From Necropsobacter rosorum (GTDB lineage Bacteria > Pseudomonadota > Gammaproteobacteria > Enterobacterales > Pasteurellaceae), in contig CCMQ01000004.1 in the NCBI GenBank assembly GCA_000751835.1, positions 1-64,000 of the forward strand: DNA of 64,000 nt. The letters run 5' to 3'. The position numbers and the translations under genes are program-made. Under the pieces are notes generated by a model, which was not told the origin of the DNA, ran no database searches, and saw only the letters and a list, made by a program, of their open reading frames with translations. This document shows, in pieces, positions 57,195 through 64,000 of this stretch (positions within the stretch are counted from its first letter, which is position 1; every line of letters begins with the position of its first letter).

Positions 57195-57715
57195 ATCCGC
57201 GACGTAAATCACGCTTATCCATTATTGTCTTTGTGCTGCTCGGCGTTGCCGTGGCGGCGACGCTGGTGCTGTATGCGCTGCGACAAAACATCGATTTATT
57301 CTATACTCCGTCGGAAGTGATCTACGGCAAAAACGACGATGCCTCCACCAAACCGCAAGTCGGGCAGCGTATCCGGATCGGCGGTATGGTGGTTGCCGGT
57401 ACCGTACAGCGCGATGCCGACAGTCTGAAAGTGAAATTTGATCTGAACGATATCGGCCCGTCCGTCAGCGTGGAATATGAGGGCATTTTGCCGGATCTGT
57501 TCCGCGAAGGACAAGGCATTGTGGCACAAGGCGTGCTGGTTCAGCCGACCGTATTGCAGGCCAGCGAAGTGCTGGCAAAACACGATGAAAACTATGTGCC
57601 GCCGGAACTGGATGCACAAATGCAGAAAGTGCATAAACCGATGGGCGTTTCGGATCTGAAAGGCGAAAGCGAACGCGACCGCCAGCAAATACATACACAA
57701 GAAGGTCAGCAATGA
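57191..57715 (+). CDS. ccmE: Haem chaperone CcmE
   Basis: 174 residues. N-terminal membrane anchor and periplasmic OB-fold. The haem-binding His131 lies in [14 protein letters not shown], with Tyr135 coordinating iron. It carries haem to CcmF/H. It overlaps ccmD and ccmF by four bases each (ATGA). Confidence 0.97.
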   Translation: MNPRRKSRLSIIVFVLLGVAVAATLVLYALRQNIDLFYTPSEVIYGKNDDASTKPQVGQRIRIGGMVVAGTVQRDADSLKVKFDLNDIGPSVSVEYEGILPDLFREGQGIVAQGVLVQPTVLQASEVLAKHDENYVPPELDAQMQKVHKPMGVSDLKGESERDRQQIHTQEGQQ

Positions 57716-59697
57716 TTGCCGAACTGGGAAACTATGCCTTAGCGTTAAGTCTGGCGATTTCATTACTGCTTGCCGTTCTGCCCTTATGGGGAGCGGAAAA
57801 AGGCAACCCGCAGCTGATGTCGCTGGCACGCCCCATGACTTACGGACTGTTCGTCAGCCTGAGTGTTGCCTTTGCGGCACTATTCTATTTATTTGCCGTC
57901 AATGATTTTTCCGTGCAGTATGTGGTGAATAATTCCAATACCAGCCTGCCGATAGCCTACCGCCTGTCTGCCGTTTGGGGCTCTCATGAAGGCTCATTGC
58001 TGTTATGGATTTGGCTGCTGACCTTGTGGAGCGCCGCCGTCGCATTATTCAGCAAACACCTGCCACAGGAAGCCGTGGCGCGGGTATTGGGCATTATGGG
58101 GATCATTACCATCGGTTTTCTGATTTTCGTTTTGTTTACTTCCAACCCTTTTGCCCGCACGTTCCCTGATTTTCCGGTGGACGGACGGGAACTTAACCCG
58201 CTGTTGCAGGATGTGGGGCTGATCTTTCACCCGCCGCTGCTATATATGGGCTATGTCGGCTTTTCCGTTGCCTTTGCCTTTTCTATCGCTACGCTGATGA
58301 CAGGCAAACTGGATACCGCATGGGCACGCTGGTCACGACCGTGGACCATGGCGGCGTGGATCTTTCTGACACTGGGCATCGTGCTGGGTTCCTGGTGGGC
58401 GTATTATGAACTCGGCTGGGGCGGCTGGTGGTTTTGGGATCCGGTGGAAAACGCCTCATTAATGCCGTGGCTGGCGGGAACGGCCTTACTCCATTCCCTC
58501 GCAGTAACCGAAAAACGCGCGGCATTCAAAGCCTGGACGGTGCTGCTGGCGATTTTGGCCTTTTCATTGTGTTTACTGGGAACATTTCTGGTGCGTTCCG
58601 GCATTCTGGTGTCCGTGCACGCCTTCGCCTCCGATCCGACCCGTGGCTTATACATTCTGGCCTATCTGGTGGTGGTTATCGGCGGTTCGCTGGTGCTGTA
58701 TGCCTATAAAGGCAGCCAGATCCGCTCGCGCGATAACTATCAGCGCTATTCGCGCGAAAGCCTGCTGCTGTTGAATAATATCCTGCTGATGACCGCACTT
58801 GCCGTGGTCTTGCTGGGTACATTGCTGCCGCTGGTACATAAACAGCTGGGACTGGGTTCGATTTCCGTCGGCGCGCCGTTTTTCAACCAAATGTTTATGC
58901 TGATTATGATCCCGTTCGCCTTTTTGCTCGGTATCGGCCCGCTGGTGAAATGGCGGCGCGATCAGGTTTCCGCCATCCGTAAACCGGTGCTGATCAGTCT
59001 GGCGGTAATGTTAATTCTCGGCATTTTTCTACCGCACTTTTTACACGATCAGATCACCGTCAGCGCCGCGTTAGGCGTGATGATGGCGGTATTTATCGTC
59101 ATGCTCGCCGGCTATGAACTGCAACAGCGCGCCACCCACCGCAGCGGTTTTTTCCGCGGCGTGGGTAAACTTTCCCGCTCGCACTGGGGCATGCTGTTTG
59201 CGCATTTAGGGGTTGCCATGACGGTATGGGGTATCGCATTCAGCCAGAATTACAGTATCGAACGGGATGTGCGTATGAACGTGGGCGACAGCGTACAAAT
59301 CGCCGGTTATGAGTTTAAATTCCAAGGCATCAGCGATGCCAACGGCCCGAATTATCTGGGCGGTAAAGCGCAGGTTGAGGTGTTCAAAAACGGCAAACCG
59401 GAAACCACGCTCTATGCGGAAAAACGTTTTTACACCGTCAGCAAAATGTCCATGACGGAGGCAGCCATCGACTGGGGATTTAGCCGCGATCTCTATGTGG
59501 CGTTGGGCGAAAGTCTGGGCAACGGCGCCTGGGCGCTGCGCTTATATTACAAACCGTTTATCCGCTGGATCTGGCTGGGCGGGCTGTTTATGGCCTTCGG
59601 CGGGCTGCTTTGCATGCTTGACCGGCGTTACCGTTTCGCCGCATTATTAAACAAAGGCGCTAACGCCAATCATCACCCGGGAACCTCACATGAATAA
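57712..59697 (+). CDS. ccmF: Cytochrome c haem lyase subunit CcmF
   Basis: 661 residues, about 15 helices. The WWD motif is [19 protein letters not shown], with conserved His nearby ([37 protein letters not shown]). It transfers haem from CcmE to apocytochromes with CcmH/I. It overlaps ccmG by eight bases. Confidence 0.97.
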   Translation: MIAELGNYALALSLAISLLLAVLPLWGAEKGNPQLMSLARPMTYGLFVSLSVAFAALFYLFAVNDFSVQYVVNNSNTSLPIAYRLSAVWGSHEGSLLLWIWLLTLWSAAVALFSKHLPQEAVARVLGIMGIITIGFLIFVLFTSNPFARTFPDFPVDGRELNPLLQDVGLIFHPPLLYMGYVGFSVAFAFSIATLMTGKLDTAWARWSRPWTMAAWIFLTLGIVLGSWWAYYELGWGGWWFWDPVENASLMPWLAGTALLHSLAVTEKRAAFKAWTVLLAILAFSLCLLGTFLVRSGILVSVHAFASDPTRGLYILAYLVVVIGGSLVLYAYKGSQIRSRDNYQRYSRESLLLLNNILLMTALAVVLLGTLLPLVHKQLGLGSISVGAPFFNQMFMLIMIPFAFLLGIGPLVKWRRDQVSAIRKPVLISLAVMLILGIFLPHFLHDQITVSAALGVMMAVFIVMLAGYELQQRATHRSGFFRGVGKLSRSHWGMLFAHLGVAMTVWGIAFSQNYSIERDVRMNVGDSVQIAGYEFKFQGISDANGPNYLGGKAQVEVFKNGKPETTLYAEKRFYTVSKMSMTEAAIDWGFSRDLYVALGESLGNGAWALRLYYKPFIRWIWLGGLFMAFGGLLCMLDRRYRFAALLNKGANANHHPGTSHE

Positions 59698-60238
59698 AAA
59701 ACTGTATCTGCCGCTGATTGTTTTTTTACTGTTAATTATTGCGTTTTTTGTCCAGCTGCAACGTAATTCGCAGGGCGACGATCCGAAAGCGCTGGAAAGC
59801 GCGCTGATCGGCAAACCGATACCGGCTAAACACTTAACCGATTTATTCGACGCTAAACAGCATGACGACAACCTGTTCAAACAGGGCAAACCGCTGCTGG
59901 TCAATGTGTGGGCGACCTGGTGTCCGACCTGCTATGCCGAACATCAGTACCTGAATGAACTGAAGCAGCAGGGAATTGACATTATCGGGATCAACTATAA
60001 AGACAACAGCGCAAAAGCGCTCAAATGGCTCAAGGATCTGGGCAATCCTTATCAAACCGTGATCAAAGACGAAAAAGGCGCCTTCGGCCTTGATCTGGGC
60101 GTTTACGGCGCACCGGAAACCTTTATTGTGGACGGCAACGGCATTATTCATTACCGTCATGCCGGCGATGTGAATCCACGGGTCTGGCAGGAAAAACTGG
60201 AACCCGTCTATCGCAAACTGGCGGAGCAGCAAAAATGA
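59690..60238 (+). CDS. ccmG: Thiol:disulfide interchange protein CcmG/DsbE
   Basis: 182 residues, membrane-anchored periplasmic thioredoxin. The active site is NVWATWCPTCYAEHQYL (CPTC). GVYGAPETFIVDGNG contains the cis-Pro loop. It keeps the CxxCH haem-binding cysteines of apocytochrome c reduced. Confidence 0.97.
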   Translation: MNKKLYLPLIVFLLLIIAFFVQLQRNSQGDDPKALESALIGKPIPAKHLTDLFDAKQHDDNLFKQGKPLLVNVWATWCPTCYAEHQYLNELKQQGIDIIGINYKDNSAKALKWLKDLGNPYQTVIKDEKGAFGLDLGVYGAPETFIVDGNGIIHYRHAGDVNPRVWQEKLEPVYRKLAEQQK

Positions 60239-60735
60239 CAAAAATCCGTGCTTTTTTAACCGCACTTTTTACCTTCGCGCTCAGTTTGTCCGCCCCGGCG
60301 GCAATCGACGCGCTGGATTTCAGCTCCGTCCAACAGGAAAAGGATTATCAGTCGCTGACTCAGGAGCTGCGCTGCCCGCAATGTCAGAACAATAATATCG
60401 CCGATTCCAACGCCACCATCGCGGTGGATATGCGCGCCAAAGTGTTTGAGCTGCTGCAAGAGGGAAAAAGCAAACAGGATATTGTGGATTATATGGTCGC
60501 CCGCTACGGCAACTTTGTCACCTATAATCCGCCGTTGACCGTCGCCACGGTGATTTTGTGGGTGGCGCCCGTCGCATTGATTTTATTCGGAATTTTCTTC
60601 ATCCTGCGGCGCAAACCGCAAAGCGGGGCAAAGCAACCCGCCGCCAGTGCCAACCATGCGGAGGCACAAAGCCCGGCGCTGAACGCGGAACAACAGCGTC
60701 GTCTGCAGGCATTACTTAAAGATAAGGAACAATAA
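60235..60735 (+). CDS. ccmH: Cytochrome c maturation protein CcmH
   Basis: 166 residues. Signal peptide with an in-frame USS (LTALFTFAL), redox motif LRCPQCQNNNIADSNA (RCxxC), then a membrane helix (VATVILWVAPVALILFGIFF) and a Gln/Ala-rich tail. It corresponds to the N-terminal half of E. coli CcmH; the TPR half is the separate next gene. Confidence 0.95.
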   Translation: MTKIRAFLTALFTFALSLSAPAAIDALDFSSVQQEKDYQSLTQELRCPQCQNNNIADSNATIAVDMRAKVFELLQEGKSKQDIVDYMVARYGNFVTYNPPLTVATVILWVAPVALILFGIFFILRRKPQSGAKQPAASANHAEAQSPALNAEQQRRLQALLKDKEQ

Positions 60736-61635
60736 ATGAATTTCTGGTTGACCGTATTACTGCTGACCTTGCTGATTGCGCTGATTTGTTTTTATCCGCT
60801 GCTGCGCCGTTCGACCGCAACCAACAGCGCGACGGGGCGGGATGAATTAAATAAAGCCTTTTATTTCAGCCGCTTGCATGAAATTGAGCGCGAAACGCAG
60901 CTGGGTTTATCGGACAACGCCGCACAGCTAAAAACCGAACTACAGCAATCCTTGCTGGAAGATATTCCGCCGCAATATGACGAGGCGGCGACCGATAAAA
61001 AACGCTACGGCAAAATCTGGTTTTTATCCGCCTTTCTGACCCTTGCCATTCTCGCCGCACTCGCGTATATGCGGGTCGGCGCCTGGCAGGCGGAAGCCAT
61101 GCTGGAAAAAAGCTATGAAAAACTACCGCACTTTTATCAGCGTTTGAAAGAAGAACAGACCAATCCGTTAACCGACAGCGAATTGCAGCAATTCGCCACG
61201 GCGCTGCGGGTAAAACTGCAAAAAACGCCGAATGATGCGGAAGGCTGGTGGCTGCTCGGTCAAACCGCCATGGCATCGGATAAGGCGCAGCTTGCCTTAG
61301 ACAGTTACGCCCGCGCCAACCGACTGGCGCCCGACAACATTGAGTACAAACTGGCTTATGCGCGCGTTTTAATGTTTTCCGATGATCAGAGCGACAAATC
61401 GAAAGGTATGGAGCTGCTTAAAGAAGTGCTGCGTCAGGATCACACCAATATGCAGGCGCTCAGTCTGCTGGCGTTTCAGTATTTTGAAACGGAAGACTAT
61501 AAAATGGCGGCGGTCACTTGGGCGATGATGCTGCGTTTAATGCCGTCGGATGATCCCCGTGTTCCCTTGATCGAAAAAAGTATCCGCGCCGCGCGGGATG
61601 CCGTTGCCGAGCAGTCGGCCAAACCGCAGAACTAA
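60736..61635 (+). CDS. ccmI: Cytochrome c biogenesis TPR protein CcmI
   Basis: 299 residues. Two N-terminal membrane helices and a periplasmic TPR domain (AEGWWLLGQTAMASDKAQLALDSYARANRLAPDN). It holds apocytochrome for haem ligation. It begins immediately after the ccmH stop codon and is the last gene of the operon. Confidence 0.93.
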   Translation: MNFWLTVLLLTLLIALICFYPLLRRSTATNSATGRDELNKAFYFSRLHEIERETQLGLSDNAAQLKTELQQSLLEDIPPQYDEAATDKKRYGKIWFLSAFLTLAILAALAYMRVGAWQAEAMLEKSYEKLPHFYQRLKEEQTNPLTDSELQQFATALRVKLQKTPNDAEGWWLLGQTAMASDKAQLALDSYARANRLAPDNIEYKLAYARVLMFSDDQSDKSKGMELLKEVLRQDHTNMQALSLLAFQYFETEDYKMAAVTWAMMLRLMPSDDPRVPLIEKSIRAARDAVAEQSAKPQN

Positions 61636-61771
61636 CTTATTGAAAATAATATTTATTCAAGATCAAACGAATCGCCTGTTCGTCTCTTTTTTAACCAGAA
61701 AAGGCGCAAATTTCACTCAACTAAATGAATAAAAAATGCTATATTGAGCCAAACATTCAGCGGAGTAGAAA

Positions 61772-62167
61772 ATGGATTCGTTTGTTTCAGGATTTCATCA
61801 CGTCGCCATCATTGTTTCGGATTACGCAAAATCAAAGGCATTTTATACCGAAATCTTAGGCGCGACGGTTGTCAAAGAAACGTATCGCGCCTCAAGAAAC
61901 AGTTATAAACTTGATTTATGTTTTCCCGATAACAGCCGAATCGAACTGTTTTCTTTCCCCGCCCCGCCGCCTAGGTTGACTGCACCGGAGGCTTGCGGGC
62001 TGCGCCATCTGGCGTTTAAAACCGATAATATTGAAAATGCCGTTGCCCGCTTACGGGCAAAAGGCGTTTCGTGCGAACCCATTAGAGTCGATGATCTGAC
62101 AGGAAAACGCTTTACCTTTTTCCGTGATCCGGATGATTTGCCTCTAGAACTTTATGAATTTGAATAA
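61772..62167 (+). CDS. VOC family protein (YaeR/glyoxalase-like)
   Basis: 131 residues with the duplicated beta-alpha-beta-beta-beta fold. FHHVAIIVSDYAKSKAFYTEILGA begins the first half with the metal-binding His, and GLRHLAFKTDNIENAVARL begins the second. DPDDLPLELYEF at the end contains the metal-binding Glu. Related YaeR proteins are presumed lyases or isomerases of small metabolites. GGAG lies upstream of the ATG. Confidence 0.9.
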   Translation: MDSFVSGFHHVAIIVSDYAKSKAFYTEILGATVVKETYRASRNSYKLDLCFPDNSRIELFSFPAPPPRLTAPEACGLRHLAFKTDNIENAVARLRAKGVSCEPIRVDDLTGKRFTFFRDPDDLPLELYEFE

Positions 62168-62189
62168 TCTGATTGAAAAGTTAGTCAAA

Positions 62190-62801
62190 ATGAATAGAAA
62201 CTATCTCATTACTGCTATCACCTCAACCCTAATAGCGAGCAATTGCATAGCGCAGCCGCCCGTATCCATCCATATTTCGGAATCCGGTACGGTTATTAAA
62301 AACGGCGGACAACTCAGCAAAACGGAACAGCCTAACGACTTTTTCAGCTTTGCCGGAAACAATAAGCCGCAATCAAAAACCTATCTCAGTAAAGCGGAAA
62401 AACATCAGCTGGATCCGGATAATGTCAGCGATGTCAAAAAACTGGCCAACAGCATTGAGTTTGAAATTTATGAACTCAGTGAAAATCAAACCGCGCACAC
62501 CGTGTTTGAATCCGGCGCCGGAATCTGCCGCGGGTTTAGATCAAACACCGGCGTTGAAGTTACCGATTCGCGCACTTATTATATCAATCAGGGAAATAAC
62601 GACTATTACGCCAGCATTGCCGGCGCCACCGTGTATTCGGAACAGCTGCCGAATAATATTCAGTATGCCCCGGTGTTCAACATTCAGGATCTCAGCATGG
62701 CCAAACGGGTTCAGGAAGAAGAACATAAATACGGTAAGAAAATCGCCACCCAGAATATTCAGAAAAATTCCGATATTCTTTCCAGCACAATTTGCAAATA
62801 A
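62190..62801 (+). CDS. Exported protein of unknown function
   Basis: 203 residues. Signal peptide MNRNYLITAITSTLIASNCIA. The mature part is polar with a central AGICRGFRSN and a late Cys (TICK), so a disulphide is possible. No family is recognised. The start is placed at 62190, since a reading 12 codons longer would begin inside the VOC gene without a leader. It precedes a small lipoprotein gene by 13 bases, and the two are probably co-transcribed. Confidence 0.7.
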   Translation: MNRNYLITAITSTLIASNCIAQPPVSIHISESGTVIKNGGQLSKTEQPNDFFSFAGNNKPQSKTYLSKAEKHQLDPDNVSDVKKLANSIEFEIYELSENQTAHTVFESGAGICRGFRSNTGVEVTDSRTYYINQGNNDYYASIAGATVYSEQLPNNIQYAPVFNIQDLSMAKRVQEEEHKYGKKIATQNIQKNSDILSSTICK

Positions 62802-62814
62802 CGCAGGAGATATT

Positions 62815-63114
62815 ATGCAGAAAACCTATATGATAATAAGCTGTACTTTGGCGTTAGCCGCTTGCCAGTCGCCACCGCCGGCAACCTCAAGCGCGCCGCT
62901 GGATATGCAAAGCGTGGCACAATACAACGCCAAAGTGTATAGCGGCAATACGGTCAGCGCGGCACAGAAAAATCAACCGCAGGCGGCGGTCAACATGCCG
63001 TTAAACGCCAGCGACTACCAGCCTAAACCCGTGGCGGCAGCGTATCCGTCACGCGTGGTACTGGCACCGAGCATCGGTTATTATCGCGGCTACCGGCACT
63101 GGCATCATTGGTAA
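62815..63114 (+). CDS. Small putative lipoprotein
   Basis: 99 residues. MQKTYMIISCTLALAAC ends in a lipobox (LAAC), so the mature N-terminus would be an acylated Cys. The remainder is rich in Ala, Pro, Gln and Ser and ends in the aromatic, His-rich GYYRGYRHWHHW, which could bind metal or wall polymers. AGGAG lies seven bases upstream of the ATG. A larger overlapping frame upstream is not real. It is followed by a USS-containing terminator. Confidence 0.78.
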   Translation: MQKTYMIISCTLALAACQSPPPATSSAPLDMQSVAQYNAKVYSGNTVSAAQKNQPQAAVNMPLNASDYQPKPVAAAYPSRVVLAPSIGYYRGYRHWHHW

Positions 63115-63131
63115 AAATCCTTTCAACACGA

Positions 63132-63165
63132 AAAGATCGCAGCGTGAAAAGTGCGGTCTTTTTTT
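63132..63165 (+). terminator. Terminator with embedded USS after lipoprotein gene
   Basis: AAAGATCGCA (63132-63141) pairs with TGCGGTCTTT (63152-63161), with one G-U pair, followed by T. The right arm includes part of a USS (AAGTGCGGT). Confidence 0.75.
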
Positions 63166-63174
63166 CATTAATTT

Positions 63175-63873
63175 CTATAACGCCAGAATTTCTTTCACAA
63201 AGGGAATAGTCAGTTTGCGCTGCGCCTGCAAAGAGGCTTTATCCAGCTTCGCCAGCGCCTTAAACAGGGTTTTCATATCACGATCCAGCCGTTTTAACAG
63301 AAAATTCGCCGTATCTTCCGGCAACTCAATGCCGCGTTCACGGGCATTTTGCTGTAATACTTTGATTTTCTGCCCATCATCCAACGGATGCAGCTGATAA
63401 ATCTCGCCCCATGACAGGCGGGAGGCCAGATCCGGCAAATTCACCGCCAGCGCGGTCGGCGACTGATCGGCGCTGATCAGCAGCAGGCATTTTCCGTATT
63501 CGCGGATGCGGTTAATCAGATCGAAAATCGCCAATTCCCATTGCGCATCGCCCATCACCGCCTGAATATCATCCAGACACACCAGCTCCTGCTGCTCAAG
63601 ATTGTCCAGTACGGCGGGGGAAAAATATTGCGATTTGCTCAGCGGCACATAAATCGACGGGCGTTCGCGGAGTAAAAAATAATTGGAACAGGCTTTCAGC
63701 AAATGACTTTTTCCACTGCTTTTCGCCCCCCAAAGATAAAAAAACGGTTGTTGCAGGCGAGCAAAATTTTTATACAACGAATTCAGTAACAATAAATTAT
63801 TGTCCGTATAAAAATTCTCTAAAGTATCGTCTTCAATCTGATGAATCGGCAACGGCAGCTGAAAATTTGACAA
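63175..63873 (-). CDS. hda: DnaA regulatory inactivator Hda
   Basis: 232 residues (E. coli Hda 233). AAA+ protein that, with the DNA clamp, converts DnaA-ATP to DnaA-ADP. The N-terminal QLPLPI is the clamp-binding motif. LWGAKSSGKSHLLKAC is Walker A, ELVCLDDIQAV Walker B, and DLASRLSWGEIYQLHPL the arginine-finger region. The start codon is TTG at 63873, with CAGGGA upstream. An ATG does not occur in a suitable position. Confidence 0.95.
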   Translation of the reverse strand: MSNFQLPLPIHQIEDDTLENFYTDNNLLLLNSLYKNFARLQQPFFYLWGAKSSGKSHLLKACSNYFLLRERPSIYVPLSKSQYFSPAVLDNLEQQELVCLDDIQAVMGDAQWELAIFDLINRIREYGKCLLLISADQSPTALAVNLPDLASRLSWGEIYQLHPLDDGQKIKVLQQNARERGIELPEDTANFLLKRLDRDMKTLFKALAKLDKASLQAQRKLTIPFVKEILAL

Positions 63874-63916
63874 TCCGTTTTTCCCTGAAAAAAGCTAAAA
63901 GTGCGGTAAGAATATA

Positions 63917-63952
63917 CAAAAAAAACAGGGATAAATAAAGATTATCCCTGTT
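63917..63952 (-). terminator. Rho-independent terminator of the gene at the right edge
   Basis: AACAGGGATAA (63924-63934) and TTATCCCTGTT (63942-63952) form an 11-bp stem with a run of T on the minus strand, just past the stop of the partial gene. Confidence 0.85.
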
Positions 63953-63965
63953 CTTCGGTCAAAGA

Positions 63966-64000
63966 TTAATCGACCGTCTGATCTTTTGCTTTCGGCAGCA
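63966..64000 (-). CDS. uraA: C-terminal end of a partial gene, probably uracil permease
   Basis: The last ten codons (LPKAKDQTVD) and a TAA at 63968-63966 are visible on the minus strand. Identification rests only on gene order, since uraA precedes hda in E. coli and relatives. The terminator between them shows hda is transcribed separately or by read-through. Confidence 0.4.
   Translation of the reverse strand, partial: LPKAKDQTVD

Noticed and set aside
63972-63980. CCGTCTGAT near the right edge as another Neisseria-type uptake sequence
   Set aside because: Only eight bases match, it is not in a hairpin, and it lies inside the coding end of the partial gene.

Overview
The window is a chromosomal segment of a Pasteurellaceae bacterium (Haemophilus/Actinobacillus/Mannheimia-like). 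The evidence is the very frequent 9-mer AAGTGCGGT / ACCGCACTT, the Haemophilus-type DNA uptake signal sequence (USS), together with gammaproteobacterial housekeeping operons arranged as in that family (mreBCD, uvrA beside ssb, leuABCD, the ccm operon, hda beside a probable uraA). The species cannot be named from the sequence alone. No rRNA, tRNA, CRISPR array or insertion sequence was recognised.

Layout. 1-9.2 kb: a type III-like restriction-modification or defence operon of a large adenine methyltransferase, a helicase with a C-terminal nuclease motif, and a SNF2 helicase. The window starts inside an ACAGC pentanucleotide repeat in the 5' part of the methyltransferase gene, so the system is probably phase variable. 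9.4-13.1 kb: a decayed MFS transporter and an iron/metal-complex ABC importer. 13.2-19.1 kb: a His-containing polytopic membrane protein, a MarR/GNAT group controlled by a perfect 19-bp inverted repeat, a DUF1328 peptide, and an AraC regulator divergent from an Old Yellow Enzyme. 19.2-21.6 kb: a ZnuD-like outer-membrane zinc receptor behind a 27-bp palindrome.

21.7-42.7 kb is an accessory region. It holds a MagIII-like glycosylase, an aldo/keto reductase, an AT-rich islet (902-aa SF1 helicase plus DUF4143 ATPase), a PQQ-type soluble glucose dehydrogenase homologue, a GntR/lyase/DASS-transporter locus, and a LysR-controlled run of hydrolase, SDRs, DUF2255, carboxymuconolactone-decarboxylase/cupin and iron alcohol dehydrogenase. 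It also contains several gene remnants: a ydcZ/SDR deletion fusion, a DUF924 tail, an SDR lacking its cofactor motif and a frameshifted signal peptide. Three copies of one promoter module and two terminators built from Neisseria-type uptake sequences suggest import from Neisseriaceae.

42.7-64 kb is core genome. ssb and uvrA diverge around a LexA box, then mreBCD (cell shape). The leuABCD operon has a leuL attenuator. The ccmABCDEFGHI operon encodes system I cytochrome c maturation. It is followed by a VOC protein, two exported proteins of unknown role, hda, and the last codons of a probable uraA.
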